64,000 nucleotides of DNA from assembly GCA_964514285.1 (NCBI GenBank), contig CAZEQC010000005.1, forward strand, positions 1-64,000. Direction: 5' to 3'. The position numbers and the translations under genes are program-made. Numbering within the stretch: position 1 is the first letter of the stretch; the number at the start of each line of letters is the position of its first letter. The stretch comes from SKLM01 sp964514285 (GTDB taxonomy: Bacteria > Chloroflexota > Anaerolineae > B4-G1). The notes beneath the pieces were generated by a model. The model made no database searches, was not told the DNA's origin, and saw only the letters and a list, made by a program, of their open reading frames with translations. Of this stretch, positions 24,939 to 32,675 are shown one piece after another.

Positions 24939-26789
24939 ATGCCAAAACTAAAGAGCGTGGAAGAACTGGAATCGTTAAGGGGTCAGCTTCAGAGGGACCT
25001 GAGCGTCAGCGCGAAGTCGAGCACTAGGATTACGGTCGGCATGGGCACCTGTGGCATCTCGGCCGGCGCTCGCGAGGTGATGCGCGTGATTCTGGATGAG
25101 TTGAGAGAGCGGGATATTGAGGCCCGCGTTTCTACTGTCGGTTGCATGGGGATGTGCTCGAAGGAGCCGCTGGTTGATATCCAACAGGGGGATGAACCCC
25201 GTGTCGCCTATGGCAACGTAAAGCCAGACATGGTGCCGCGCATCTTTGAAGAGCACGTAATGAACGGTCATGTGGTGGACGATTGGGTCGTCGGTCGTGT
25301 GACGACGAGATGCGAGGACATTTCTTTCTACAACAAGCAGCAGCGGCAGGTGATGCGCAATTGCGGCATGATCGACCCCGAGTCGATCGAGGAGTACATC
25401 GCCTCCGGCGGGTATCAGGCGCTGGCCAAAGCACTGACCACGATGACGCCGAGGGAGATTGTCTCAGAGGTCAAGGCATCGGGCCTCCGGGGGCGCGGAG
25501 GCGCTGGCTTCCCCACAGGCCGTAAGTGGGAGTCAACGCTCGAAGCTGAGGGTGAGGTGCGCTATGTCGTCGCCAACGGTGACGAAGGCGACCCTGGCGC
25601 GTTTATGAATCGCAGTTTGATGGAGGGTGACCCCCACGCCATCATCGAAGGCATGATCATCGGTGCTTACGCCATCGGCGCGCACGAGGGCTTCATCTAC
25701 GTTCGGGATGAGTACCCGCTGGCGGTCAAGAACCTGGGCCTAGCCCTGGAACAGGCAAGAGAGTACGGCCTGTTGGGCGAGAACATCTTGGGTGTTGCGT
25801 TCGACCTTGACATCCGCATTGTGCGCGGTGCCGGTGCGTTTGTGTGCGGCGAGTCGAGTGCCCTGATGCAGTCGATTGAGGGCAAGGTTGGCGAACCGAG
25901 ACCCAAACACTATCACGCCACCGAACGTGGGTTATGGGATCAGCCCACGGCGCTGAATAATGTGGAAACGTGGGCTAACGTGCCCCTGATCATCAACAAC
26001 GGTGCCGAGTGGTTTGCCTCGAGCGGGACGGAAGACAGCAAGGGTACCAAGACCTTCTGCTTAGCCGGCCAGATCACCAACACCGGATATGTTGAAGTGC
26101 CGATGGGCATCACGTTGCGCGAAATCGTCTACGACATCGGCGGCGGTGTGCCTGGCAACGGAGAGTTCAAGGCTATCCAGACCGGCGGACCATCGGGAGG
26201 TTGCATCCCAGCTGACAAGCTCGACCTGGAGGTGGATTACGATAGCCTGCTGGAAGCTGGGTCGATGATGGGCTCCGGCGGTATGATCGTCATGGACAAT
26301 CATACCTGCATGGTCGATGTCGCTCGCTACTTCGTCGATTTCCTCAAGGATGAGTCGTGCGGTAAATGTTCGCCCTGCCGCGAGGGGATCAGACGTATGC
26401 TGGAGATCCTGACTCGTATCACCGAAGGCGATGCGGATATGGCCGACTTGGACTTGCTGGAGGAACTGGCACAAACGGTGGAGAATGCCTCGTTGTGTGG
26501 TCTAGGAAAGTCAGCGCCTAATCCGGTGTTGAGCACGTTGCGCTATTTCCGTGATGAATACGAGGCTCACATCAGGGACAAGACGTGTCCCGCGGGTGTG
26601 TGTCGGGCGCTGATTGAGTACTACATCCATCCCGAGGCATGCACCGGGTGTGGACTTTGCAGCCGGGACTGTCCTCAGGATGCGATTAGTGGAGAGAGGA
26701 AGGAGCCGCACGCCATTGATCAGGAACTGTGTATTAGGTGTGGCATCTGTCACGATGTATGTAGGTTCGACGCAGTGGGCGTGAGGTAG
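24939..26789 (+). CDS. NuoF/HydB-like NADH-binding flavoprotein with extra iron-sulfur domains
   Basis: This 616-residue protein has the layout of NuoF-type subunits in bifurcating hydrogenases: an N-terminal thioredoxin-like [2Fe-2S] domain (GMGTCGISAG, GCMGMCSKEP), an FMN/NADH core (SGLRGRGGAGFPTGRKW near residue 185; VVANGDEGDPGAFMNR; GAGAFVCGESSALMQSIEG), the N3 cluster (ESCGKCSPCREG with a distant CGLG), and two C-terminal [4Fe-4S] motifs (CTGCGLCSRDC, CIRCGICHDVC). It lies 17 bases after the NuoE gene. With an Hdr-A/B/C set instead of a hydrogenase nearby, it probably couples NAD(H) to Hdr electron flow, possibly by flavin-based bifurcation (inference). Confidence 0.93.
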   Translation: MPKLKSVEELESLRGQLQRDLSVSAKSSTRITVGMGTCGISAGAREVMRVILDELRERDIEARVSTVGCMGMCSKEPLVDIQQGDEPRVAYGNVKPDMVPRIFEEHVMNGHVVDDWVVGRVTTRCEDISFYNKQQRQVMRNCGMIDPESIEEYIASGGYQALAKALTTMTPREIVSEVKASGLRGRGGAGFPTGRKWESTLEAEGEVRYVVANGDEGDPGAFMNRSLMEGDPHAIIEGMIIGAYAIGAHEGFIYVRDEYPLAVKNLGLALEQAREYGLLGENILGVAFDLDIRIVRGAGAFVCGESSALMQSIEGKVGEPRPKHYHATERGLWDQPTALNNVETWANVPLIINNGAEWFASSGTEDSKGTKTFCLAGQITNTGYVEVPMGITLREIVYDIGGGVPGNGEFKAIQTGGPSGGCIPADKLDLEVDYDSLLEAGSMMGSGGMIVMDNHTCMVDVARYFVDFLKDESCGKCSPCREGIRRMLEILTRITEGDADMADLDLLEELAQTVENASLCGLGKSAPNPVLSTLRYFRDEYEAHIRDKTCPAGVCRALIEYYIHPEACTGCGLCSRDCPQDAISGERKEPHAIDQELCIRCGICHDVCRFDAVGVR

Positions 26790-26802
26790 GGAGAAGCGCG
26801 AC

Positions 26803-28569
26803 ATGGCAACACTTATCATTGATGGATACGAGCTGAGTGCCGAAGAGGGGCAGACTGTCCTGGAGGTCGCCAGGGAGAACGGGATTGAGATACCGACGTT
26901 GTGTTACCATCCACTCCTGGAGCCTCATGGAGCTTGCCGTCTGTGCACGGTGGAGATTGTGCGTCACGGGCGGTCTCGCTTAGAGACGGCTTGCACCTAT
27001 CCGGCTTGGGACGGGCTCGAGGTTAAGACCAATTCGCCTGCGGTACAGGAGGCGCGTAAGGTGATTCTGGGGCTGTTGCTCTCGCGCTGTCCCGAGGCGC
27101 CTGTCATCCAGGATCTGGCGCGGGACTATGGCGTGACGGAACCCCCGTTCCCGCCGGAGGATCCAGAACAGAAGTGCATCCTTTGTGGATTGTGCGTGCG
27201 AACGTGTCACGAACTGGTGAAGGCGGATGTGCTGAATTTCTCGCAGCGAGGCATTGACCGTCAGGTCGGTCCGCCGTTCCTGGAGGAGACCAGTCAGTGC
27301 ATCGGCTGCGGCGCCTGCACGATCGTCTGTCCAACGGGCGCTATTGAGATCGTCCTTGAGGACGTCGCCGTCTATGAGGCCAAGCCGTTGGGACCGACCG
27401 GTGCTGTATGGGTACCCTCTATGCAGGCCGTGCCTCTCGTGCCCGTGATCGACGAGGAGGCGTGTATCCACTTCCGACAGTTGGATCGGAGCGAGGGAGA
27501 GATCGCTGATGCTTGCCAGGCCTGTGAGATGTTGTGCGAGGCTGACGCGATTGACTTCAACCAACAAGACGAGATCATCGAGCTGGACGTGGGTGCGATC
27601 GTTATGGCTACCGGCTTCCAGATGTGGGACCCTCACGAGCTGTCCCAGTATTCCTACGGGAAGTCCCCCAACATCATCACCGGTATGGAGTTCGAGCGGC
27701 TCTCCAACTCCGGCGGCATCACCGGGGGGGAGATACTGACCGCCGAGGGCGAGAAGCCCGACAGCGTCGCCATCATACACTGCGTTGGCAGCCGCGACCA
27801 TAATGCTCACGAGTACTGCTCCCGTTTCTGCTGCATGTACTCGTTGAAGCAGGCCCACCTGGTGCGGGAGAACACCGGTGCGGACGTGTATCAGTTCTAC
27901 ATGGACATGCGCACGGCTAGTAAGACGTACGAGGAGTTCTACGAACGGTTACAGGAAGAAGATGTGACGTTCGTTCGCGGCCACGGTGCCGAGGTGGAAG
28001 TCTTGCCGGATGGAAAGCTACGGGTGCGAGGGGAGGATGCCGATCTGGGACGGCTCTTCGGGGTCGACGTTGACATGGTCATTCTGGCATCGGCCATTGA
28101 GCCGCAAGGGGATGCCGATCGTATCGCTGAGCTTTTCGGCCTTGGCCGCACGTCTGATGGTTGGTTTGCTGAGGCTCATCCCAAGCTGCGTCCTGTAGAG
28201 ACCGATGTCTCAGGCATCTTCCTCGCTGGATGCTGTCAAGGGCCTCGGGACATACCAGACACCGTAGCGCACGCTGATGCAGCCGCCCACGAGGCCGCGC
28301 TACTTCTCAATCGGGGCGAGGTCACGATTTCGCCTGTCGTCGCTGTCGTGGATGAGACGTTGTGTTCGGCCTGCAAGACGTGTCTCTCGCTCTGTCCCTA
28401 CACGGCCATTGACTTCATTGAAGAGGAGGGGGTGGCGCGGGTGAACGAAGCGCTTTGCAAGGGCTGCGGCACCTGTGTTGCGTCTTGCCCGGCAGGAGCG
28501 TTGACCGCCCACCACTTCACCAGCGAGCAAATCCTGACTGAGATTGAAAGCTTACTTCGAAACCCATGA
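26803..28569 (+). CDS. NuoG N-terminal domain fused to the C-terminal half of HdrA
   Basis: The first 200 of 588 residues are NuoG/HndD-like: a plant-type [2Fe-2S] domain (CYHPLLEPHGACRLCTVEI, TACTYPAWDG) and two [4Fe-4S] motifs (CILCGLCVRTC, CIGCGACTIVC). From about residue 205 the sequence becomes the C-terminal half of HdrA: PVIDEEACIHF, CQACEMLCEADAIDFNQQDE, VGAIVMATGFQMWDP, the cluster region CVGSRDHNAHEYCSRFCC and VSGIFLAGCCQGPRDIPDTV, ending with two ferredoxin motifs (CSACKTCLSLC, CKGCGTCVASC). It thus supplies what the short HdrA at 23531 lacks. GGGAGAAG precedes the ATG. It overlaps lplA by ATGA. Confidence 0.9.
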   Translation: MATLIIDGYELSAEEGQTVLEVARENGIEIPTLCYHPLLEPHGACRLCTVEIVRHGRSRLETACTYPAWDGLEVKTNSPAVQEARKVILGLLLSRCPEAPVIQDLARDYGVTEPPFPPEDPEQKCILCGLCVRTCHELVKADVLNFSQRGIDRQVGPPFLEETSQCIGCGACTIVCPTGAIEIVLEDVAVYEAKPLGPTGAVWVPSMQAVPLVPVIDEEACIHFRQLDRSEGEIADACQACEMLCEADAIDFNQQDEIIELDVGAIVMATGFQMWDPHELSQYSYGKSPNIITGMEFERLSNSGGITGGEILTAEGEKPDSVAIIHCVGSRDHNAHEYCSRFCCMYSLKQAHLVRENTGADVYQFYMDMRTASKTYEEFYERLQEEDVTFVRGHGAEVEVLPDGKLRVRGEDADLGRLFGVDVDMVILASAIEPQGDADRIAELFGLGRTSDGWFAEAHPKLRPVETDVSGIFLAGCCQGPRDIPDTVAHADAAAHEAALLLNRGEVTISPVVAVVDETLCSACKTCLSLCPYTAIDFIEEEGVARVNEALCKGCGTCVASCPAGALTAHHFTSEQILTEIESLLRNP

Positions 28570-29612
28570 AAATCAACTATCTCAAGACCGTATCGTGGCA
28601 GGACTCTCAATTGCTCTATCACGCGCAGCCACGTCTTGGGCGTGAAGGCCTGAATCTGTTGGCCCCAGAGACGCCTTATGTCTGCATCGGCTACTTCCAA
28701 GACGTGGAGCAGGAAGTGGACCTGGCGTACTGTCGCGGGAATGACATCCCCGTCTTTCGGCGGGAGGTGGGTGGAGGTGCCGTCTATCTGGATGGCGATC
28801 AGCTCTTCTTCCAGCTGATCCTCCATCGTGACAATCCTCTCGTCCCCGCCGGCGGGAAGCTGGCCCTCTATCGCAAGTTTCTGCAGGCCCCCATTGAGGC
28901 TTATCGCGCCCTAGGGATTCCCGCGGAGTACCGGGAGGTCAACGATATCGTCGCCAACGGTCGCAAGGTTTCCGGATGCGGGGCGGCGGAGATAGAGGAC
29001 TACTACGTCCTGGTCGGCAATCTGATCGCCGACTTCGACTACGAGACTATGGCTCGAGTGTTGAAGGTCCCCAGTGAGAAGTTCCGCGACAAGGTCTACA
29101 AGTCGATCCGCGAGAACCTCTCGACCATTCGACGCGAGCTGGGCTATCTTCCGTCCCGTGAAGCGTTGTGGTCTCTGATGGTGACCGAGTTTGAGAAGAT
29201 GCTGGGGCCTCTGGATGTCGAGACAGAGGTTGACGATGCCTGGCGGTTGAAGGTCGACGAGCTGTCTGAGTCCTTCCTGTCCGATGCCTGGCTCCATCGG
29301 AAGCGTGGCCCCTTGAACCACGAGCGGAACGTTAAGATCCGCTCGGGCGTCAACGTGCACCAGCGCGTGTATAAGGCGCCTGGGGGCCTCATTCGGGCTG
29401 CGTTTGAGGTTCACGAGGGGAATCTGGCGACGGTATCGCTATCTGGCGACTTCTTCTTCTATCCGGAGGAGAAACTGACCGACCTTGAGGAAGCCCTGAG
29501 GGGGGTGTCCACTGAGAGCGCCTCGCGGGTGGTGACGCGCTTCTACGACGAGCACGGTATCGAGAGCCCCGGCGTCACGCCGGAGGACTTGGCCGGGCTG
29601 CTTGCTGAATGA
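28566..29612 (+). CDS. lplA: Lipoate-protein ligase A family
   Basis: The 348-residue protein matches LplA, which activates lipoate with ATP and attaches it to a target Lys. Family motifs are CIGYFQDVEQEVDLAYC, VFRREVGGGAVYLDGDQLFF with the RRxxGGGxVY lipoate-binding signature, and VNDIVANGRKVSGCGAAEIE with the conserved Lys. A C-terminal accessory domain of about 100 residues includes KIRSGVNVHQRVYKAPGGLI. The start overlaps the NuoG-HdrA stop as ATGA, so it is the last gene of the operon that begins with the H-protein, its likely substrate. Confidence 0.94.
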   Translation: MKINYLKTVSWQDSQLLYHAQPRLGREGLNLLAPETPYVCIGYFQDVEQEVDLAYCRGNDIPVFRREVGGGAVYLDGDQLFFQLILHRDNPLVPAGGKLALYRKFLQAPIEAYRALGIPAEYREVNDIVANGRKVSGCGAAEIEDYYVLVGNLIADFDYETMARVLKVPSEKFRDKVYKSIRENLSTIRRELGYLPSREALWSLMVTEFEKMLGPLDVETEVDDAWRLKVDELSESFLSDAWLHRKRGPLNHERNVKIRSGVNVHQRVYKAPGGLIRAAFEVHEGNLATVSLSGDFFFYPEEKLTDLEEALRGVSTESASRVVTRFYDEHGIESPGVTPEDLAGLLAE

Positions 29613-29771
29613 GGTACGTCCTCGTGGCGTGCCTCGACGGATGTACGCTTTGGCGTTGGTCTCTATGCCGTACTGAGCGGTCGGTAACTGCCTCTGAAGC
29701 CCACTCTTTCCGTCCAGGCCTTGTGGGATCATGGGATGGGCGTCCTTGACGTCTTCTCTGCATGGGTACAG

Positions 29772-29800
29772 TTGCTGCAACGTGGCCATGCTGGTATAAT
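29772..29800 (+). promoter_or_regulatory. Promoter of the histidine kinase-response regulator operon
   Basis: TTGCTG (29772-29777), 17-base spacer, TATAAT (29795-29800) with an extended TGn (TGG). Transcription would start near 29807. Confidence 0.82.
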
Positions 29801-29835
29801 AAAATAGAAGAAGGTTAAGGAAAGGTTGGGGTTAC

Positions 29836-31257
29836 GTGGTTTGGTTGCGAGATATCTTCGCGTCCCACCAACCGGTGTGGACGCTCCTGCACGGACAGGT
29901 CTTTTTCGTCCTCGGTATCTCGATCCTCTTCTTGACCCGGGGAGGCGTTCGGCTTAAGTTAGCACGGGAGCTGGCGTCTCTGGCTGCATTTGGTTTCTGC
30001 GAAGCGGTTGCAGCGTGGACCGGCGTCTGGCTGGACGTCTCCGGTGCATCGGGTGTCTGGTTGGATTGGGTTCGTCTGGTCACTCTTGCTCTGGGTTATG
30101 CTTCGCTTCTCACCTTTGCCCTGCAGGTCACCATACCCCCCAGGAAGCAGGTTCGCGAGCGATGGGTCATCGCGGGCGGCATCTTCCTGTCGTGGAGCAT
30201 AGGTCTGCTGCTCGTGCGGCTGCTTGGCATCTCTGGGGCGCGCGTCAGGCTGATCGGAGAGATCGCTGCGCGCTATGGGATGGCGGTGCCTGGCGGATTG
30301 CTGGGCGCCTGGGGGCTGCGGCACGAGACCTACCGCACGATTGAGCCGGAACGGCTGCCGTTGGTCAAGCCTCCTATGCGCGTTACCGAGGTGGCTCTGG
30401 GTGCTTTCGCTCTCTTTGGAGGCGCTATTAGCCCTGCGGCTCCGTTTTTTCCGGCCAACCTGGTCAACGAGGAACTGCTTCTTGCACGGTTGGGTGTTTC
30501 GGTCGCAGCCCTGCGGGCCCTGGCCGGCGTGGGTATGACGTTCGGCGTCGTCCGGGCCGTGGGCGTGGTGCTGAATGAGATTGAGATGTGGTTGGAAAGC
30601 GTGGAGCAGAGGCAGGCTTTGATCGATGAGCGAGAGCGGATCGGTCGCGAGCTCCACGACGGGATCATCCAGTCGATCTACGCCTCTGGTCTGATTCTGG
30701 AGGGCGCCCGACAGCACGTCGACGATAGGCCTGAGGAGGCGCGGCAGCAGTTGACGGCGGCGATCAAGAACCTGAACGAGACCATTCAGGACATCCGACG
30801 CTATATCTTCGATCTGCGCGGTGAGATGCCCAAGGAGAACCTCGAGACGGGCCTCCACAAGATGCTGGAGGAGTTCCACGTCAACACGCTCCTTGAGACG
30901 GCGTTCTGCGTGGACGGGGTGGAGTCGAGACGCCTCGATGCGGAGCGCCGGCAACACGTTCTCCAGATCGCCCGCGAGGCCTTGACGAACGTGGCCCGGC
31001 ACGCCTCTGCCCAGGAGGTGAGGATTCAGTTGGAGTATGGAGTGGACCATCTGCGTATGAGCGTCAGCGATAACGGGGTGGGGCTCTCATCCGTGCCAAG
31101 CGAGAACGGCCATGGCTTGCGCAACATTCGAGAGCGGACCCGGCTGCTCAATGGCAAGCTCAATATCGATACCACACCAGGTGAGGGCCTGACGCTGGCT
31201 CTCACGGTGCCCTATCAGCAGCGGATCACCTCGAACGTCGCCACGCAGGTGGAGTAG
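29836..31257 (+). CDS. NarL-type sensor histidine kinase
   Basis: The 473-residue kinase has six or so N-terminal hydrophobic segments (for example VFFVLGISILFLT, and WVIAGGIFLSWSIGLLLV) with no recognisable extracellular sensor domain, then a HisKA_3 dimerisation helix with the phosphorylated His in DERERIGRELHDGIIQSIY (about residue 273), and a HATPase_c domain containing RQHVLQIAREALTNVARHA (N box), SVSDNGVGL and GHGLRNIRERTRLL. The GTG at 29836 lies 29 bases after the predicted transcription start. The signal is unknown; it probably senses something in the membrane. Its regulator lies 37 bases downstream. Confidence 0.93.
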   Translation: MVWLRDIFASHQPVWTLLHGQVFFVLGISILFLTRGGVRLKLARELASLAAFGFCEAVAAWTGVWLDVSGASGVWLDWVRLVTLALGYASLLTFALQVTIPPRKQVRERWVIAGGIFLSWSIGLLLVRLLGISGARVRLIGEIAARYGMAVPGGLLGAWGLRHETYRTIEPERLPLVKPPMRVTEVALGAFALFGGAISPAAPFFPANLVNEELLLARLGVSVAALRALAGVGMTFGVVRAVGVVLNEIEMWLESVEQRQALIDERERIGRELHDGIIQSIYASGLILEGARQHVDDRPEEARQQLTAAIKNLNETIQDIRRYIFDLRGEMPKENLETGLHKMLEEFHVNTLLETAFCVDGVESRRLDAERRQHVLQIAREALTNVARHASAQEVRIQLEYGVDHLRMSVSDNGVGLSSVPSENGHGLRNIRERTRLLNGKLNIDTTPGEGLTLALTVPYQQRITSNVATQVE

Positions 31258-31294
31258 CGAGATAGCTTGTTTCTAGACCTGGCGAAGATGGATT

Positions 31295-31945
31295 ATGTCA
31301 CTTGAGATTCTGATCGCAGACGATCACGAGGTGGTGCGCCTTGGCTTGCGCACCCTCATCGAAAACCACGCCGATTTCTCGGTCGTGGCCGAGGCCGCCA
31401 CGGTTAAGGATGCGGTGCGCGAAGCGTTGCTTCTCCATCCTGACGTCGTCGTGATGGACATTCGACTGCTGGGAGGCAGCGGCATCGACGCTTGTGAGCA
31501 AATCAAGGAGCGGCTGCCCGATACGAAGGTCATTATGCTCACCTCCTACGCAGAGGATGAGATGCTGTTCGACGCTATAGCTGCCGGGGCCTGTGGCTAC
31601 GTCCTCAAGCAGATTGGCAATGAAGATCTGATCCGGGCCCTGGAGACGGTGGCCAGAGGGGAGGCGCTTCTGGATCCAGCGCTCACACAGCGCGTGTTTG
31701 ACCGGGTGCGCGAGGCGGCGAGGAAGGAGCATGGGGAGGCTTTCTCGGATCTGACCGATCAGGAGATGCGCGTCTTGGCCCAGGTGGCCGAGGGGAAGAC
31801 GAATCGCGAGATTGCCGACGATCTCTACCTGGGTGAGGGGACCGTACGGAACTACGTGAGTAGCATCCTCAGCAAGCTCGACCTTTCGAACCGCACGGAG
31901 GCTGCAGCGTACGCCGTGAAGCACGACCTCAAGGACTTCCTCTAG
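31295..31945 (+). CDS. NarL/FixJ-family response regulator
   Basis: The 216-residue protein has a receiver with the acidic pair in LIADDHEVVRLGL, the phosphorylated Asp in VVVMDIRLLGGSG, Thr/Ser in IMLTSYAEDEML and the Lys in GYVLKQIG, followed by a LuxR-type HTH (LTDQEMRVLAQVAEGKTN, EIADDLYLGEGTVRNYV). It is the cognate partner of the upstream kinase. A perfect palindromic terminator follows at 31995. Its target genes are not evident. Confidence 0.95.
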   Translation: MSLEILIADDHEVVRLGLRTLIENHADFSVVAEAATVKDAVREALLLHPDVVVMDIRLLGGSGIDACEQIKERLPDTKVIMLTSYAEDEMLFDAIAAGACGYVLKQIGNEDLIRALETVARGEALLDPALTQRVFDRVREAARKEHGEAFSDLTDQEMRVLAQVAEGKTNREIADDLYLGEGTVRNYVSSILSKLDLSNRTEAAAYAVKHDLKDFL

Positions 31946-31994
31946 GGTAGTCCCCGCGGCGCTGGGCGTGCGCCCACAAGAGAGGTAAAAAGGA

Positions 31995-32020
31995 AAGGGC
32001 CAGGCAGCTGCCTGGCCCTT
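31995..32020. terminator. Bidirectional stem-loop terminator
   Basis: A perfect 26-base palindrome, arms AAGGGCCAGGCAG and CTGCCTGGCCCTT, lies between the response regulator (+) and lepB (-), which converge. It is preceded by AGGTAAAAAGGA, giving a U-rich run only on the minus-strand transcript. Confidence 0.85.
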
Positions 32021-32041
32021 GGGATCTTAGGTGCCCCCTAC

Positions 32042-32650
32042 CTACTCGACGAACCCAACGTCCTCTGGAGGCCAGTAGGATATCCAGGCGTGGCCTATGA
32101 TATCCTCAATCGGCACGGGACCAAAGTTACGCGAGTCGTTGGAGGCGCCCCGATTGTCTCCGAGGACGAAGACGTGCAAGGGGGGGATGGTTCTCGGACC
32201 ATAGCTCCCACCGCCTTGCCGCACCGTCCAGTCCTCCTCCAGAAGCGCTCCATCGACGTAGACGCGCCCGTTCTTGACCTCGATCGTCTCCCCAGGGAGG
32301 CCGACCACGCGCTTGATCAGCATCTCGCTCTGGTTTGAGGAGTCGATGACGACGATGTCTCCGCGACGTGGGCCGTGAAAACGATAAGTGATCTTCTCGA
32401 TCACCACCCGCTGTGAACTGTGCAGGGTCGGTTCCATGCTCTGACCCAGCACCTGGGTGGCTTGAGCCAGGAAGAGATTGATGAACAGCGCAATGACGAC
32501 TGCTGGGATGACGGTCTCGCCGATCTCGCGAAACGCTCGAAGCAGCCAGCCGAATGCCTGAGGCTTGGAGCTGCTCTGCGCCATCTCATCAGTCGTGACC
32601 GTGGTTTCCTCGTTGATCTCTTCGCTGGCCTGATCGCTGATTTGTTCCAT
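32042..32650 (-). CDS. lepB: Signal peptidase I
   Basis: LepB cleaves Sec and Tat signal peptides at the membrane. The 202-residue protein has one transmembrane helix (VIPAVVIALFINLFLAQA) after a 47-residue acidic cytosolic N-terminus, the catalytic Ser in LGQSMEPTLH, the Lys in LIKRVVGLPGETIEV, and the later boxes VFVLGDNRGASNDSR. It starts 25 bases after the pnp stop behind AAAGGA, so it is probably co-transcribed with rpsO and pnp. Confidence 0.95.
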   Translation of the reverse strand: MEQISDQASEEINEETTVTTDEMAQSSSKPQAFGWLLRAFREIGETVIPAVVIALFINLFLAQATQVLGQSMEPTLHSSQRVVIEKITYRFHGPRRGDIVVIDSSNQSEMLIKRVVGLPGETIEVKNGRVYVDGALLEEDWTVRQGGGSYGPRTIPPLHVFVLGDNRGASNDSRNFGPVPIEDIIGHAWISYWPPEDVGFVE

Positions 32651-32675
32651 CGTTTCCTTTCAGGTAGACGCCTAT

